In this document: positions 18,423-27,977 of the stretch, in pieces | Layout of the letters: each line of letters starts with the position of its first letter | Numbering within the stretch: the stretch's first letter is position 1 | Origin: Sphingorhabdus pulchriflava | Lineage (GTDB): Bacteria; Pseudomonadota; Alphaproteobacteria; Sphingomonadales; Sphingomonadaceae | DNA length: 64,000 bases | Direction: 5' to 3' | NCBI RefSeq assembly: GCF_003367235.1 | Contig: NZ_QRGP01000001.1 | Span: 186,001-250,000, forward strand | The notes under the pieces: model-generated | What the model was told of the DNA's origin: nothing | The model's database searches: none | What the model saw: the letters and a program-made list of their open reading frames with translations, nothing else | Made by a program: the position numbers and the translations under genes

Positions 18423-19177
18423 AGCTTTTTGACGTCGGCCAGATATTTGCGTCCAATCCGCATCGATTGGTCGCCCTGCAAAATCGCATGCCAGACACCC
18501 CCGCCTTCGTGGCGCAATCCGGTCACCAGATCGCGGCGAATGATGTGGCTACGATGGATTCGCTGGAATTTTGACGGGTCGAGCCGTTGCTCGAGTGTCG
18601 AGATGGTCTGGTGCAGCAAATAGCTTCTGCCACCCGTATGCAGGCGCATATAATCGCGCTCGGCCTCGATCCGGTCAATATCGGCGGCGGCGACGCGGAT
18701 CAGTTCGGATCGGTGCGAGACCCAGAACTCGGTTGCAAAGCCACTGTCAGCTTCAACCACGCCCGCATCACCGGGTGATGATGCAGCACCTTGACCACTA
18801 TCCTGTTCAGCAATGCCCGCAACGGCCCGCGATATCGCGCGCCCCAAACGCTCTGCTGAAACAGGTTTGAGCATGTAATCGACGACATCGAGATCGAAAG
18901 CTTCCACCGCAAAATTGTCGTAGGCGGTGACGAATATAATCGCGGGTTTGCGTTCCATCATCGCGACGGCGCGGGCGACGCTGATCCCGTCCATCTTGGG
19001 CATGCCGATATCGAGCAGGATGAGATCGGGCGTCAGCGATTGTGCTAGGCGTAGTGCTGCTGCACCATCGCTCGCCGTACCAACCAGATCGATTGCCGGT
19101 TCGGACGCACATAAAATCTGCAGTCGTTCGACCGCCAACGGCTCGTCGTCAACAATGATGGTGCGGAGTTTGGTCAT
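18410..19177 (-). CDS. LytTR-type response regulator
   Basis: A 255-residue transcription factor: receiver domain (about 1-120) with acidic pocket VDDEP and phospho-acceptor Asp in LILLDIGMPKMDG, Thr/Ala switch FVTAYDNFAVEAF and Lys in MLKPVSAER; then a C-terminal LytTR DNA-binding domain (about 155-255; IDRIEAERDYMRLHTGGRSY, FQRIHRSHIIRR). The start at 19177 was chosen because it overlaps the stop of the histidine kinase gene by 4 nt and gives the normal N-terminus MTKLRTIIVDDEP. Cognate regulator of the adjoining kinase; targets unknown. Confidence 0.92.
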   Translation of the reverse strand: MTKLRTIIVDDEPLAVERLQILCASEPAIDLVGTASDGAAALRLAQSLTPDLILLDIGMPKMDGISVARAVAMMERKPAIIFVTAYDNFAVEAFDLDVVDYMLKPVSAERLGRAISRAVAGIAEQDSGQGAASSPGDAGVVEADSGFATEFWVSHRSELIRVAAADIDRIEAERDYMRLHTGGRSYLLHQTISTLEQRLDPSKFQRIHRSHIIRRDLVTGLRHEGGGVWHAILQGDQSMRIGRKYLADVKKLAGK

Positions 19178-20304
19178 GCGACATCTTTCGGTTCGGTATC
19201 GATGGTAATGGTCGCCCGGAAACAACCCTGTTCGCCTTTCTCGGTCGCTAACCGTGCCGCTGAGCCGTAGCGCGCTTCAAGACGGTCTCGGACATTTGCG
19301 AGGCCGATGCCATTGCCATGTTGTTCGGCGTCGACACATTTTTCGCCATCATCGGTGACCTTGAGCGCTATCCAGCCATCCCCTTCGGTTGCGCTGATTG
19401 TGACGGTCACCGGTCGGGTGGAGCGTGAAACACCATATTTGATGGCATTTTCGACCAGAGGTTGCAGGATCAATGCCGGAATCCGGTAGTCAGCAAGATT
19501 GAAAGGGATTTCGATCCGTGTGCGCAGGCGTTCCGGAAAGCGCACGGCTTCGATTTCCAAATATTGTTTTTGCAGTTCGACTTCTTCGGCAATGGTTACA
19601 TCTTCCAATGGATCGCTCGAAAGGCTGGTCCGGTAGAAGGTCGACAGATTTTGAATCATCGCTTCGGCCTTGTCCTTCTCTCCCTTGATAACGAGGCTGG
19701 AGAGCGAATTGAGCGTGTTGAACAGAAAGTGCGGATTGACCTGATAGCGAAGTGACCGCAATTCAGCATCCTGCGCTGCCTGGGCATAGCGGGAGGTGGT
19801 GCGCTCGGCTTCGCCTACTTCGCGCGCATAGCCCAATGCGAGATACAGTGACGCCCAGGCAATGATGAAGAAATAGCGAGTGACTCCGATTTCAGCGATT
19901 TCCTGCCAAACGGTATAGCCGGTCAGATCGCGCAATTCCTGTACCCTGCGACCAAGATCCCGGTCGCTAAACAGGCTGATCGGGTCATAGATGTTGAAGA
20001 TGTAGAAATTTGTCCATGCGATGGCGAAAGCGCAAGGAATCGCCGCGACAAAGGCGGTCGCCACCCGAACACCCAGCGGTTTCCGATCGAACAGACGCAG
20101 GATCAGGTACAAGAGCCAAGTGAGTATGATACCCACCAGAGTAACGGCCGCTCGCCGCGCTGCCAGTTCATCCTGTGCAGGAAAATCCAGAACCGAAGCG
20201 CGTAGCGAGACGATCACGGCATGGAACACCCAAAAGCCGATAATGGTGAGAAATGCCATCTGGTGGCCTACCAAAGGCCGTTGTTTGCGGATTGTCGCTT
20301 TCAT
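19174..20304 (-). CDS. LytS/YehU-family sensor histidine kinase
   Basis: About 376 residues. N-terminal membrane segments (MAFLTIIGFWVFHAVIVSL; LVGIILTWLLYLIL; ATAFVAAIPCAFAIAWTNFY; YFFIIAWASLYLALGYA) precede the His-kinase domain, with phospho-accepting His in YQVNPHFLFNTLNSL and the ATPase N box LVENAIKYGVS and G box GNGIGLANVRDR. The frame is open far upstream, but ATG 20304 has a GGAGG ribosome site (complement of 20309-20313) and fits the membrane start. Overlaps the LytTR regulator gene by 4 nt. Confidence 0.9.
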   Translation of the reverse strand: MKATIRKQRPLVGHQMAFLTIIGFWVFHAVIVSLRASVLDFPAQDELAARRAAVTLVGIILTWLLYLILRLFDRKPLGVRVATAFVAAIPCAFAIAWTNFYIFNIYDPISLFSDRDLGRRVQELRDLTGYTVWQEIAEIGVTRYFFIIAWASLYLALGYAREVGEAERTTSRYAQAAQDAELRSLRYQVNPHFLFNTLNSLSSLVIKGEKDKAEAMIQNLSTFYRTSLSSDPLEDVTIAEEVELQKQYLEIEAVRFPERLRTRIEIPFNLADYRIPALILQPLVENAIKYGVSRSTRPVTVTISATEGDGWIALKVTDDGEKCVDAEQHGNGIGLANVRDRLEARYGSAARLATEKGEQGCFRATITIDTEPKDVA

Positions 20305-20481
20305 TGCGCCCTCCATATGCGAAATCCCAATGGATGTGCCCCCTGTTAGCAGTCTCTTGTCGAATTTCAGCATTGCTTGATCGACTTCCGGCGGATTTTT
20401 GGGCTTCCGGTGAAAGTTAACGGTCTGGTAACCATGTTTGTGCCACCCTTGGATCATGGCAGTATTAAAGGGGGCCATGAC

Positions 20482-21033
20482 ATGAGCGAGAATATGGGCA
20501 CTGCACCTGGATTGGTGACCTTGGCTGAAATCAAGGAGTTTGCGAGCTTTGCCTCTGGCAGCCAGCGCTACATTCGCCGTTCGCTGGATGTTGCCTTTGA
20601 TCGCAAGGACGCGGTCGAACTGTGGTCGCGCGATGTGGCCGAAGCCGCAAGTATTCAGGCGCAGTATAAATTTTATGATCGCCTCCCCGAAATCCGTGCG
20701 CTGATTCCTGACAGTAGCGCGATTGATGATGCCGAGCCTTTTCTCGCAGCGCTGGTTTCGGTCTCTGCATTCGACCTCGGGCAAGGCCGGATTGACGGAT
20801 TTAGTGCTTATCGCTTTCTATACGAACGTCTGGTTGGTGCCGAAGCACGGCCATGGCTTCCTGCAGCCTTTTGTGCAGCCGCGTCGATGCCGCATTTGCA
20901 GCCAGAGCGGCGCAAGAAGCTGTTGCAATCTATCAGCGAGGCGGTTGCGACTGCACCGGGCTGGTCGAAACGCGCACCGCGCTTTTTCCCGGAATGGATT
21001 GAAAAGGTCGAGATAGGAAGCGCTACGCTCTAG
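20482..21033 (+). CDS. Conserved hypothetical protein (183 aa)
   Basis: Not recognised. ATG at 20482 (MSENMGTAPGLVTLAEIKEF) follows a GGGGG-containing ribosome site at 20470-20475. The product is soluble, helical in appearance, and has no Cys-rich, TM or nucleotide-binding motif; the segment SRDVAEAASIQAQYKFYDRLPEIRAL is strongly amphipathic. Divergent from the histidine kinase, with a 177-bp shared upstream region, and convergent with the DoxX gene (4-bp gap). Confidence 0.7.
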   Translation: MSENMGTAPGLVTLAEIKEFASFASGSQRYIRRSLDVAFDRKDAVELWSRDVAEAASIQAQYKFYDRLPEIRALIPDSSAIDDAEPFLAALVSVSAFDLGQGRIDGFSAYRFLYERLVGAEARPWLPAAFCAAASMPHLQPERRKKLLQSISEAVATAPGWSKRAPRFFPEWIEKVEIGSATL

Positions 21034-21037
21034 ATAC

Positions 21038-21478
21038 TCATTCTTCGTTTGTGGGAAGCGCAGCGTCGTTGGTGTCACTGGCGGCAACGACCAGAAGCAT
21101 AACAATCAAGGCCACGCTATATTCGCTGCCGCCGGTTCCATGTTCGCCGACGAACCAGCCGAAACGCCAATGGATCAGGACGATGCCACCGATAGCAATC
21201 GCCAGCAAAGGTACTGCCGCAAAGCGGACGCGCCAGCCAATAATCATTGCAGTGCCGGCCACCAGTTCGGCCAGGGTTATCGCCCACACCCAATATTCGG
21301 GATAGGGAAATCCTTGCGATGCCATGAATTTGGCGAATTGTGGAATGGTGCCGTAAGCGATCCGCGCAGTGGCATGGGCCATGAACAGCAATGCAGTCGT
21401 GAAGCGCAACACGAGCAGCGCCCATTTCAAAGGCGGATAGGGCAACTGCATCGATAATCCCCCATTGGCAATTCCCAT
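21038..21478 (-). CDS. DoxX family membrane protein
   Basis: A 146-residue four-helix membrane protein: LVLRFTTALLFMAHATARI, EYWVWAITLAELVAGTAMII, AVPLLAIAIGGIVLIHW and SVALIVMLLVVAA. The first helix with FMAHATARI and the LAELVAGTAMIIGW segment fit DoxX/SURF4-like proteins; function in bacteria is loosely tied to thiosulfate oxidation or redox and is not assignable here. ATG at 21451 is an alternative start. Confidence 0.75.
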   Translation of the reverse strand: MGIANGGLSMQLPYPPLKWALLVLRFTTALLFMAHATARIAYGTIPQFAKFMASQGFPYPEYWVWAITLAELVAGTAMIIGWRVRFAAVPLLAIAIGGIVLIHWRFGWFVGEHGTGGSEYSVALIVMLLVVAASDTNDAALPTNEE

Positions 21479-21537
21479 CAGCTTAGGCTTCTTGGCCTGT
21501 GCGAGACAGCGGCAGGGTGGACTAGGACGCTTTAATC

Positions 21538-22254
21538 CTAAACCTTGCGGCGATACCGGAAATACCAGACTTCATGCCCGTAAACATGGCGGGCTTTCGC
21601 TTCATAGCGCGTTTCGGGCCAGCCGCCGGGGCGGATAAGGAAATCCTTGGGGCCATGGCATAGCCAGTCGAACTGGTGACGGTGTTTCTGCATCACCATC
21701 AGCGCATGGCGAAGGTAGATCGCATGATCGGTGCCGAACCGGAATTCGCCGCCGGGTTTGAGCTTGGCTGCGATCATATCGACCGGACCATCGTTCATCA
21801 TGCGGCGTTTCGCGTGTCGGGCCTTGGGCCATGGGTCGGGGTGCAGCAGGTAAACAAAGCTCAAGCTGCCGTCGGGAATGCGTGCGAGCACTTCGAGTGC
21901 ATCGCCCATATGGATGCGGACATTGGCGAGCGGCCCCATGCCGTTGTAATTGTCAACATGGGTGAGGGCCTGCGCGACGCCATTCTCAAAGGGTTCGCAG
22001 CCGATGAAACCATGATCGGGAAGCATATCGGCGCGATAGGCCATATGTTCACCGCCGCCGAAACCGATTTCGAAATGCAGCGGCCGGTCAATTCCAAAAA
22101 GGCGTTCTGCGGTGACCGGGCCGTCTACCGGTACCGCTATCTGGGGAAGCAGATTTTCGAGCAGGCCCAGTTGAGCCGAGCGCAGTTTCTTACCCTTCGA
22201 CCGGCCGTATAGTCGGTTGAGCGTTGTCGGGTCTCCGGCTTTGTGCGCAGTCAT
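21538..22254 (-). CDS. trmB: tRNA (guanine(46)-N7)-methyltransferase
   Basis: A 238-residue SAM-dependent enzyme. SAM-binding motif I is LHFEIGFGGGEHMAYRA; the catalytic/substrate loop is FVYLLHPDPWPKARHAKRRM (the conserved PDPWPK..H..RR block), and the tRNA-binding C-terminus has TRYEAKARHVYGHEVW. Methylates G46 in the tRNA variable loop. No close operon partner except metK further right on the same strand. Confidence 0.96.
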   Translation of the reverse strand: MTAHKAGDPTTLNRLYGRSKGKKLRSAQLGLLENLLPQIAVPVDGPVTAERLFGIDRPLHFEIGFGGGEHMAYRADMLPDHGFIGCEPFENGVAQALTHVDNYNGMGPLANVRIHMGDALEVLARIPDGSLSFVYLLHPDPWPKARHAKRRMMNDGPVDMIAAKLKPGGEFRFGTDHAIYLRHALMVMQKHRHQFDWLCHGPKDFLIRPGGWPETRYEAKARHVYGHEVWYFRYRRKV

Positions 22255-22346
22255 GGCGGCGGCGATTAGCGGAAAAAGCTGTCAGCGCAAGCGCGTCCGT
22301 CGTCCACCGTCGGTCTTTACCGGATTTACACTAACTTACGTGCAGA

Positions 22347-23555
22347 TTGTTTATTACTTGGGGGCGTATTCGGACCAGCGTGATTACCGACAAGATCTTC
22401 TTTTGGGTGCTTCCCGTCATGTACGGCGTCTTTACCGCTGCCTTCGTGACTTTGGCCCGATCGGAAAGCGGTGCTTCGTCAGCTAAAAAGGGCGCGGCGG
22501 CATTTGGCATGGGTATGCTCGCGATTATCCTCGACACCCAGCGCACACTGTTCCCAAGTTGGTTTTTCACGATGGCTGTCCCGCTGCACTGGCTTGTGCT
22601 GTGGTATATGGCCGACGCATTTCTTGTCCGCCATGGAGACCAAACTCCAGTAAAGCCAGCTCTGGCGCTGTTTTTTACCGGGCTGGCTATCAATCTGGCC
22701 GCAACATTTATTGTTGATAGCGTGGCAATTCGGGTTCCGAATGCATCTATTGTAGCCATTGCATTACTGACACTCGCGCTTCCGCGATTTTTTGCGCACC
22801 GGGCGAAACGGCTCGATAATATTACCGCTTTTGTCATAGCGATGTGCTGGCTTTGCTATATCGTGCGATTTGCGTTCTACTTCACGCTGGATCAGTCTGG
22901 CGAATATGCGCGGACCAGCCAGTGGTCGCAATATATGATGATCTTCTACTTCACATCCGCAATTTTCGCCTTGAGCCTCGCATTCTTGCTAATGATGGCG
23001 ATAACGTCTGACTTGGTGGCGCGGCATTTTGTCGCTGCGACTGTCGACCCGTTGACGGGTGTCGCCAATCGCCGCGGTTTTGAGCGCATGCTGGATGAAC
23101 CGCATGACGTATTGCCGTTTCACAGCGTTTTGATGGTTGATCTAGACCATTTCAAACAGGTCAATGACACGCACGGGCACGGTGTCGGCGATGGCGTGCT
23201 GGTTGCGGTATCGCAGACGCTGATTTCCTGTTGCAAGGGCCTGGGCGAAGTTGTCCGCTTTGGTGGTGAGGAATTTGTCGTTTTGCTAAGACCCAGCGAA
23301 CGCCAGGCAGTATTGCAGGTGGCTGAATTGTTGCGATCGGCAATAGCTGCGACGCGGCTAGGGGCGCCGCACCATCATTTGCAGGTCACTGCAAGCATGG
23401 GTGTTGCAGTCCTTGAACCCGATGAGAATATTGATGACGCAATCCGGCGTGCAGACCGGGCGCTCTACCGTGCCAAGGAAAATGGCCGCAACCGAGTTGT
23501 GTTCGCCGAAACCGGCAAATTAAACCTACACTCGGTTGCAGCCGTTTCAGCTTAA
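22347..23555 (+). CDS. Membrane diguanylate cyclase (GGDEF)
   Basis: Makes cyclic di-GMP from GTP. Six to seven hydrophobic helices in the first ~215 residues form an uncharacterised sensory membrane domain. The C-terminal GGDEF domain starts near [16 protein letters not shown] and holds the active-site motif [12 protein letters not shown] and the metal-binding [11 protein letters not shown]. Start is uncertain: TTG at 22347 gives 402 residues, and GTG at 22380 gives 391 and begins just ahead of the first helix. No EAL domain. The 3' end overlaps metK convergently by 4 bp. Confidence 0.9.
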   Translation: MFITWGRIRTSVITDKIFFWVLPVMYGVFTAAFVTLARSESGASSAKKGAAAFGMGMLAIILDTQRTLFPSWFFTMAVPLHWLVLWYMADAFLVRHGDQTPVKPALALFFTGLAINLAATFIVDSVAIRVPNASIVAIALLTLALPRFFAHRAKRLDNITAFVIAMCWLCYIVRFAFYFTLDQSGEYARTSQWSQYMMIFYFTSAIFALSLAFLLMMAITSDLVARHFVAATVDPLTGVANRRGFERMLDEPHDVLPFHSVLMVDLDHFKQVNDTHGHGVGDGVLVAVSQTLISCCKGLGEVVRFGGEEFVVLLRPSERQAVLQVAELLRSAIAATRLGAPHHHLQVTASMGVAVLEPDENIDDAIRRADRALYRAKENGRNRVVFAETGKLNLHSVAAVSA

Positions 23556-24757
23556 GCGAGCGCTGCCTTCAGATCCTCGACCAGATCGGTGCGTTCCCAG
23601 GGGAAGAAATCGCCTTCCGCTTTGCGTCCGAAATGACCGTAGGCAGCGGTGTTGCGATAGATTGGCTTATTCAGGCCCAGATGGGTACGGATCGAACGAG
23701 GGGTCAGTCCGCCGAGCTTTTCGATACCCATGATGGCCGCTTCGATCTTGTCGTCGCCAACCGTCCCGGTTTCATGCGTGTCAACATAAAGCGAAAGCGG
23801 CTTGGACACTCCAATGGCATAAGCCAACTGGATCGTGCAGCGCGTGGCAAGACCCGCTGCGACGATGTTTTTGGCTAGATAGCGGCTGATATAGGCAGCC
23901 GAACGGTCGACCTTGGTCGGGTCCTTGCCCGAAAAGGCACCGCCGCCATGCGGGGCGGCACCGCCATAGGTGTCGACGATGATCTTGCGACCGGTGAGGC
24001 CGGCGTCACCATCGGGGCCGCCGATTTCAAAGCTGCCGGTCGGGTTGATGTGATATTCGGTTTCCCGCAGCAGTACCGGCGGGATCACGTCTGCGACTAC
24101 CTTTTTCACATAAGCGTGCAGTTCGGCTTCCTTCGCGCCTTCATCATAGCCCGGCGCATGTTGGGTGGAGACAACAATGGCGGTCGCCGCGACCGGCAGG
24201 CTGCCTTCATAGCGCAAGGTTACCTGGCTCTTGGCATCGGGCTCCAGAAATGGAGCTGCGCCCGAATGGCGGTCAGCGGCCATGCGCTCGAGGATTTTGT
24301 GGCTGTAATAGAGCGTGGCGGGCATAAGGGCGGGGGTTTCGTCGGTTGCATAGCCGAACATGATGCCCTGATCGCCGGCACCTTCATCCTTGTTGCCGCT
24401 GGCATCGACGCCTTGCGCGATATGGGCTGACTGACCGTGCAGATTGTTTTCAAAGCGGAAGCTTTCCCAATGAAATCCTTCCTGCTCATAGCCGATTTCC
24501 TTGACCGTGCGGCGGACGGTGGCTTCAATCTCTTCCTTGGCACCCGCTGCCCATGCGCCATTTTCGTAAACGCCCTTACAGCGGATTTCGCCCGCCAACA
24601 CGACCAGCTGCGTTGTGGTCAGCGTTTCGCAAGCGATACGGGCTTCGGGGTCTTTGGACAGGAACAGATCGACAATCGCGTCGCTGATCTGGTCGGCAAC
24701 CTTGTCAGGATGGCCTTCGGATACGGATTCAGAGGTGAAGAGATAATTGGTGCGCAT
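23552..24757 (-). CDS. metK: S-adenosylmethionine synthase
   Basis: A 401-residue MAT enzyme making SAM from ATP and methionine. Family signatures: [22 protein letters not shown] at the N-terminus, the [12 protein letters not shown] loop, and [22 protein letters not shown] 24757 ([10 protein letters not shown]) was chosen over a codon six residues upstream. A 7-2-7 palindrome 43-59 bp upstream may be the operator (separate entry). Cytosolic, central to methylation. Confidence 0.97.
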   Translation of the reverse strand: MRTNYLFTSESVSEGHPDKVADQISDAIVDLFLSKDPEARIACETLTTTQLVVLAGEIRCKGVYENGAWAAGAKEEIEATVRRTVKEIGYEQEGFHWESFRFENNLHGQSAHIAQGVDASGNKDEGAGDQGIMFGYATDETPALMPATLYYSHKILERMAADRHSGAAPFLEPDAKSQVTLRYEGSLPVAATAIVVSTQHAPGYDEGAKEAELHAYVKKVVADVIPPVLLRETEYHINPTGSFEIGGPDGDAGLTGRKIIVDTYGGAAPHGGGAFSGKDPTKVDRSAAYISRYLAKNIVAAGLATRCTIQLAYAIGVSKPLSLYVDTHETGTVGDDKIEAAIMGIEKLGGLTPRSIRTHLGLNKPIYRNTAAYGHFGRKAEGDFFPWERTDLVEDLKAALA

Positions 24758-24800
24758 GGTTTTCCCAGTCCCCAAAGGTTAAGCGGTTCTGTGTCTGCGT

Positions 24801-24816
24801 ATAAAGAAATCTTTAT
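24801..24816. promoter_or_regulatory. Candidate SAM-cycle operator ahead of metK
   Basis: ATAAAGA (24801-24807), AA, TCTTTAT (24810-24816): a perfect 7-2-7 inverted repeat in the 74-bp gap between lnt and metK. Its form, AT-rich with AAAGA/TCTTT half-sites, resembles operators I recall for ArsR-family regulators of SAM-cycle genes (SahR-like) in Proteobacteria. The match is from memory and unverified. The sequence is not a recognised SAM riboswitch. Confidence 0.5.
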
Positions 24817-24831
24817 GTGCTTCGCGGCCCC

Positions 24832-26451
24832 TTAGCGGGAAGCGCCGCGTCGAGCAAGTGGCAACAGTGCGCATGCGATGAGCAGTGCGGCAAAGGCGAG
24901 CGGCAGGATATTGCCATATAGAGCGAACAGCGTTGGGGCTTTTGCCAAGGGCAGCGTTGCGTCGATACGACCAGCCTTCTTATGCGGCAGACTGTCGATG
25001 ATGCGCCCGTCGGCATTGATCACCGCGCTGATCCCGGTGGGGGTTGAACGGACGACCGGCAGCCCTTCCTCAATCGCGCGCAGACGGGCCTGCGCCAGAT
25101 GTTGCGGCGGGCCCCAACTGCCGAACCATGCGTCGTTTGAGGGGTTGAAGATGAAATCGGGGCGGTTGGCGCGGTCCGTGACCTGCCCTGAAAAGATGAT
25201 TTCATAGCAAATCTGCATGCCGACCTTCACGCGCCGTCCGTCGACTGGCAGGTTGAGTGTACGCGGGCCGGGGCCTGGCCAGAAATCGATCGTTCCGGGC
25301 ACCAGTCGCGTCGCGCCCAATGGCTCGAGCAACCAGCGCAGCGCCAGATATTCGCCATAGGGGACGAGGTGGGCCTTGTCATAGGTGGCGAGGATTTTGC
25401 CCGAGCTGTCCATTGCGGTGACGCCATTACGCGCGCCCACCAGTTGCTCGTCCTTGTCGAATTCCAAACGGTCCACGCCAGTGATCAGGACGTCACCGGG
25501 GTTCATCAGCCGCATCAAGGTAAGTCGTGCACCCTGGGCGCTCTCTCCGGGCTGGAACTGGTAGTAACGGAACGGATAGCCTTCCTCCAACCGCCAGGGG
25601 ATCGCGGCTTCGGGCCAGAGGACCAGGCGGGGGCGTTCATTTTTCGGCTGGCTGTGTTGGGCAAGGCGGGAGAAATTGATCGCGTCATAACCGGGGGCAT
25701 ATTTATCGATCTGGCTGATATTGGGCTGAACGATTGTGAGTTCGACCTGCCGTTTGTTGAACGCTTTGTTGCGGATCACGGTGTCGATGCTGTCCGTGTT
25801 GAACACGACCAGCGCAGTCACAGCCAACACAGTGAGCGGTAAGGCTAGGAAAAGGGCAGGTCGCCACGTGCGGCTTACCAGCAGCAGCAAGATACCTGCT
25901 GATGCGATGACCAACCCTGACAGCCCATAGCTGCCGATATAGATGGCAGGCGCTGCCGCATCGCCGACCGCAATGACGCCCAACGGGTTCCAGGCAAAGC
26001 CGGTGAAGACCCAACTGCGAAGCCATTCGGCGATGATCCAGCATCCGGCGAATGCGAGGATGAATGGGATCGTCGCCTTGGGGGAGGCAGGCGCGGCAAA
26101 TTTCGCAATCCGCCACGCCCCCCAGCACGCCAGAGCCGGATAAACCGCCAGATAGAGCGCGAGCAAAAACACCGCGATCCAGCCCAGCCAGGCGGGCATG
26201 GCTGCCTGATAGCTGAAGGCGGTCGCGATCCAGTTGTTGCCGATGCAGAAATGCCCAACGCCGAAGAGCCAGCCCAGAACGAAGGCGCGTTTGCCGCTTT
26301 CCGCCTTGACAACCAGATGCATCAGCAGGGCTAGGCACAACAAGGTCAGCGGCCACAGATTGAGCGGGGCAAAGCCAGTGGCCGAAATTCCACCCGCAAT
26401 CAGCAGCGCAATGCCGCGATGTTTTTCGAATGTTGCCAGCAGCTTCGCCAT
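24832..26451 (-). CDS. lnt: Apolipoprotein N-acyltransferase
   Basis: Inner-membrane enzyme adding the third acyl chain to lipoproteins, 539 residues. About seven N-terminal helices (to about residue 215) are followed by the nitrilase-like domain with catalytic triad Glu in VLWPEAAIPWR, Lys in DKAHLVPYGEY and Cys in MQICYEIIF. ATG at 26451 (MAKLLATFEKHRG) was chosen over a start 15 codons upstream. The partner lgt is elsewhere in this window. Confidence 0.95.
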   Translation of the reverse strand: MAKLLATFEKHRGIALLIAGGISATGFAPLNLWPLTLLCLALLMHLVVKAESGKRAFVLGWLFGVGHFCIGNNWIATAFSYQAAMPAWLGWIAVFLLALYLAVYPALACWGAWRIAKFAAPASPKATIPFILAFAGCWIIAEWLRSWVFTGFAWNPLGVIAVGDAAAPAIYIGSYGLSGLVIASAGILLLLVSRTWRPALFLALPLTVLAVTALVVFNTDSIDTVIRNKAFNKRQVELTIVQPNISQIDKYAPGYDAINFSRLAQHSQPKNERPRLVLWPEAAIPWRLEEGYPFRYYQFQPGESAQGARLTLMRLMNPGDVLITGVDRLEFDKDEQLVGARNGVTAMDSSGKILATYDKAHLVPYGEYLALRWLLEPLGATRLVPGTIDFWPGPGPRTLNLPVDGRRVKVGMQICYEIIFSGQVTDRANRPDFIFNPSNDAWFGSWGPPQHLAQARLRAIEEGLPVVRSTPTGISAVINADGRIIDSLPHKKAGRIDATLPLAKAPTLFALYGNILPLAFAALLIACALLPLARRGASR

Positions 26452-26539
26452 CGGTTGCCGACATGGCGGGCAAATGTTGCAATTGCAATCGTTCAAACTT
26501 GTTGTTTGCCGTTCAGGCGCGCGCTGCTAGCAAAAGCTG

Positions 26540-27319
26540 ATGAACATGATCCCGATTTTTGCGCTGATGCTCGCGCCCAATCCACCGGTTCCGATCAACG
26601 AAGCGCAGATGCGCGACATTGGCTGTGTCGCGACAATCGGCATAATTGCCAATGAACAACGGACCGGGCAGGAATTGCCCGAAACCTTCCCCGATTTGCG
26701 TGAAAGCGGCAAGCGCTGGGCCGGCATGGTCGGCGCACGGGTCATGGAAGAAAGCGGGCAGCCACGCGAAGTAGTGGCTTTCGCTATTCAGCAGTCGGTT
26801 GAGGCCGAACAGGCTAGAGTCATCGAAATGAACGACGCCAAAGACCCGATGGATTACGTCCGGGGCCGGGTGAAGCTGTGCAAGGCGTTCATGGATGCGC
26901 AACTCGCGGCAGCCGACGCGGCGACCCCTGTGGCACCGACTGATAACAGCCCTACTATGCTGGCGCTCGAGCCTGCTCCAAAAACCGACGAACCAGACAA
27001 GATCGCCCAATATCGTACCCAATTGGGTGAAGATTTGGGCAACCCGCATCGCATCCGCTATTGCAAGACGCTGGTCGATATTTCATACAAGGAAATAACG
27101 GACCGCGAGGGTGCCGACAGTCGCGATGCGAAGGCTTTCGGGCGGTTGGCGCAAGCCTTTGCTTTCAGGGCGCAGGGGCTTTCCCCTGCCGAAAAGCCCA
27201 AGCCGATCTCTGCCGAAGAACTGCAGACCGAGCTGGAAAAAGAACCCAGCAACGAGGAAAAAATGGCGCGCTGTCTGCGCCTCGGGGAGTCGCTCGCGCT
27301 GGCGATGCCGCCCGAATGA
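26540..27319 (+). CDS. Hypothetical protein (259 aa)
   Basis: Not recognised. A short hydrophobic N-terminus ([18 protein letters not shown]) might be a weak signal sequence, after which the protein is soluble, acidic and Glu/Ala/Pro-rich. Two similar Cys-containing segments, [11 protein letters not shown] and [12 protein letters not shown], may mark an internal duplication of a helical unit; a third Cys lies in [15 protein letters not shown]. Overlaps the downstream VOC gene by 4 nt (ATGA), so they are probably co-expressed. Confidence 0.7.
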   Translation: MNMIPIFALMLAPNPPVPINEAQMRDIGCVATIGIIANEQRTGQELPETFPDLRESGKRWAGMVGARVMEESGQPREVVAFAIQQSVEAEQARVIEMNDAKDPMDYVRGRVKLCKAFMDAQLAAADAATPVAPTDNSPTMLALEPAPKTDEPDKIAQYRTQLGEDLGNPHRIRYCKTLVDISYKEITDREGADSRDAKAFGRLAQAFAFRAQGLSPAEKPKPISAEELQTELEKEPSNEEKMARCLRLGESLALAMPPE

Positions 27320-27735
27320 GCCTGCGCCCGTTCCACCTTGCCTTTCCCGTGCATGATCTTGCAGCAGCGAGAGCGTTTTACAGCGAACTGCTTGGCTGCC
27401 GCGAGGGGCGCTCGTCGGATCACTGGATCGATTTTGATCTCTATGGCCATCAAATTGTGGCGAATCTGGACGCAGGCATGACGCCGCGCCCGATCCACAA
27501 CGCTGTTGACGGGCACGACGTTCCAGTTCCGCATTTCGGGATCGTGCTGACCATGCCGCAATGGGAGGATCTGGCGGAGAGACTTAAGGCTGCTGGTGTC
27601 CGCTTCGGTATCGAACCCTATGTGCGTTTCAAGGGGCAGGTCGGCGAACAGGCGACGATGTTTTTTACCGATCCCAGCGGCAATGCGCTGGAGTTCAAGG
27701 CCTTTGCCGACGACAGCCAGTTGTTTGCGACCTGA
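27316..27735 (+). CDS. VOC family (glyoxalase/dioxygenase-like) protein
   Basis: A 139-residue vicinal oxygen chelate fold protein: [20 protein letters not shown] begins with the metal His (FHLAF), [10 protein letters not shown] is the first beta-alpha unit, and PHFGIVLTM and [15 protein letters not shown] give the second His and the terminal Glu. The metal triad HHE is therefore present. The substrate is unknown; no resistance or degradation genes adjoin it. ATG chosen for its ATGA overlap with the preceding gene. Confidence 0.85.
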   Translation: MSLRPFHLAFPVHDLAAARAFYSELLGCREGRSSDHWIDFDLYGHQIVANLDAGMTPRPIHNAVDGHDVPVPHFGIVLTMPQWEDLAERLKAAGVRFGIEPYVRFKGQVGEQATMFFTDPSGNALEFKAFADDSQLFAT

Positions 27736-27742
27736 TTGATGA

Positions 27743-27955
27743 TCAGTCTTTGAGTTCAACTTGCAAGCAAGCGATAAATTTGCTCGCAGAATCCTGTCTG
27801 ATCCAGACCTCTACAACATAATAATATGAGAAGTATCCGCCGGAATCGAGCGATAGATATTCTCCAACTCTGGGCATGAATGGCAGAGTGACGGACATGA
27901 GGATTTCATCCTCAGACTTATAAATTTCTACTTCCACCATGTTGCAGTCCATCAA
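27743..27955 (-). CDS. Small hypothetical protein (70 aa), low GC
   Basis: Not recognised. The product MMDCNMVEVEIYKSEDEILM... looks like a small beta-rich protein, with the segment YLSLDSGGYFSYYYVVEVWI in the middle and an acidic end. A 60-nt row of this gene (27781-27840) has 26 G+C (43%), well below its neighbours, which suggests later acquisition. Convergent with the VOC gene (7-bp gap). Confidence 0.55.
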   Translation of the reverse strand: MMDCNMVEVEIYKSEDEILMSVTLPFMPRVGEYLSLDSGGYFSYYYVVEVWIRQDSASKFIACLQVELKD

Positions 27956-27977
27956 CGATTAGTTCGATCTAAAAGCA

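Noticed and set aside
24758-24831. SAM riboswitch ahead of metK
   Set aside because: I could not fit the 74-bp leader to SAM-II or other known folds; the palindrome suits a protein operator better.
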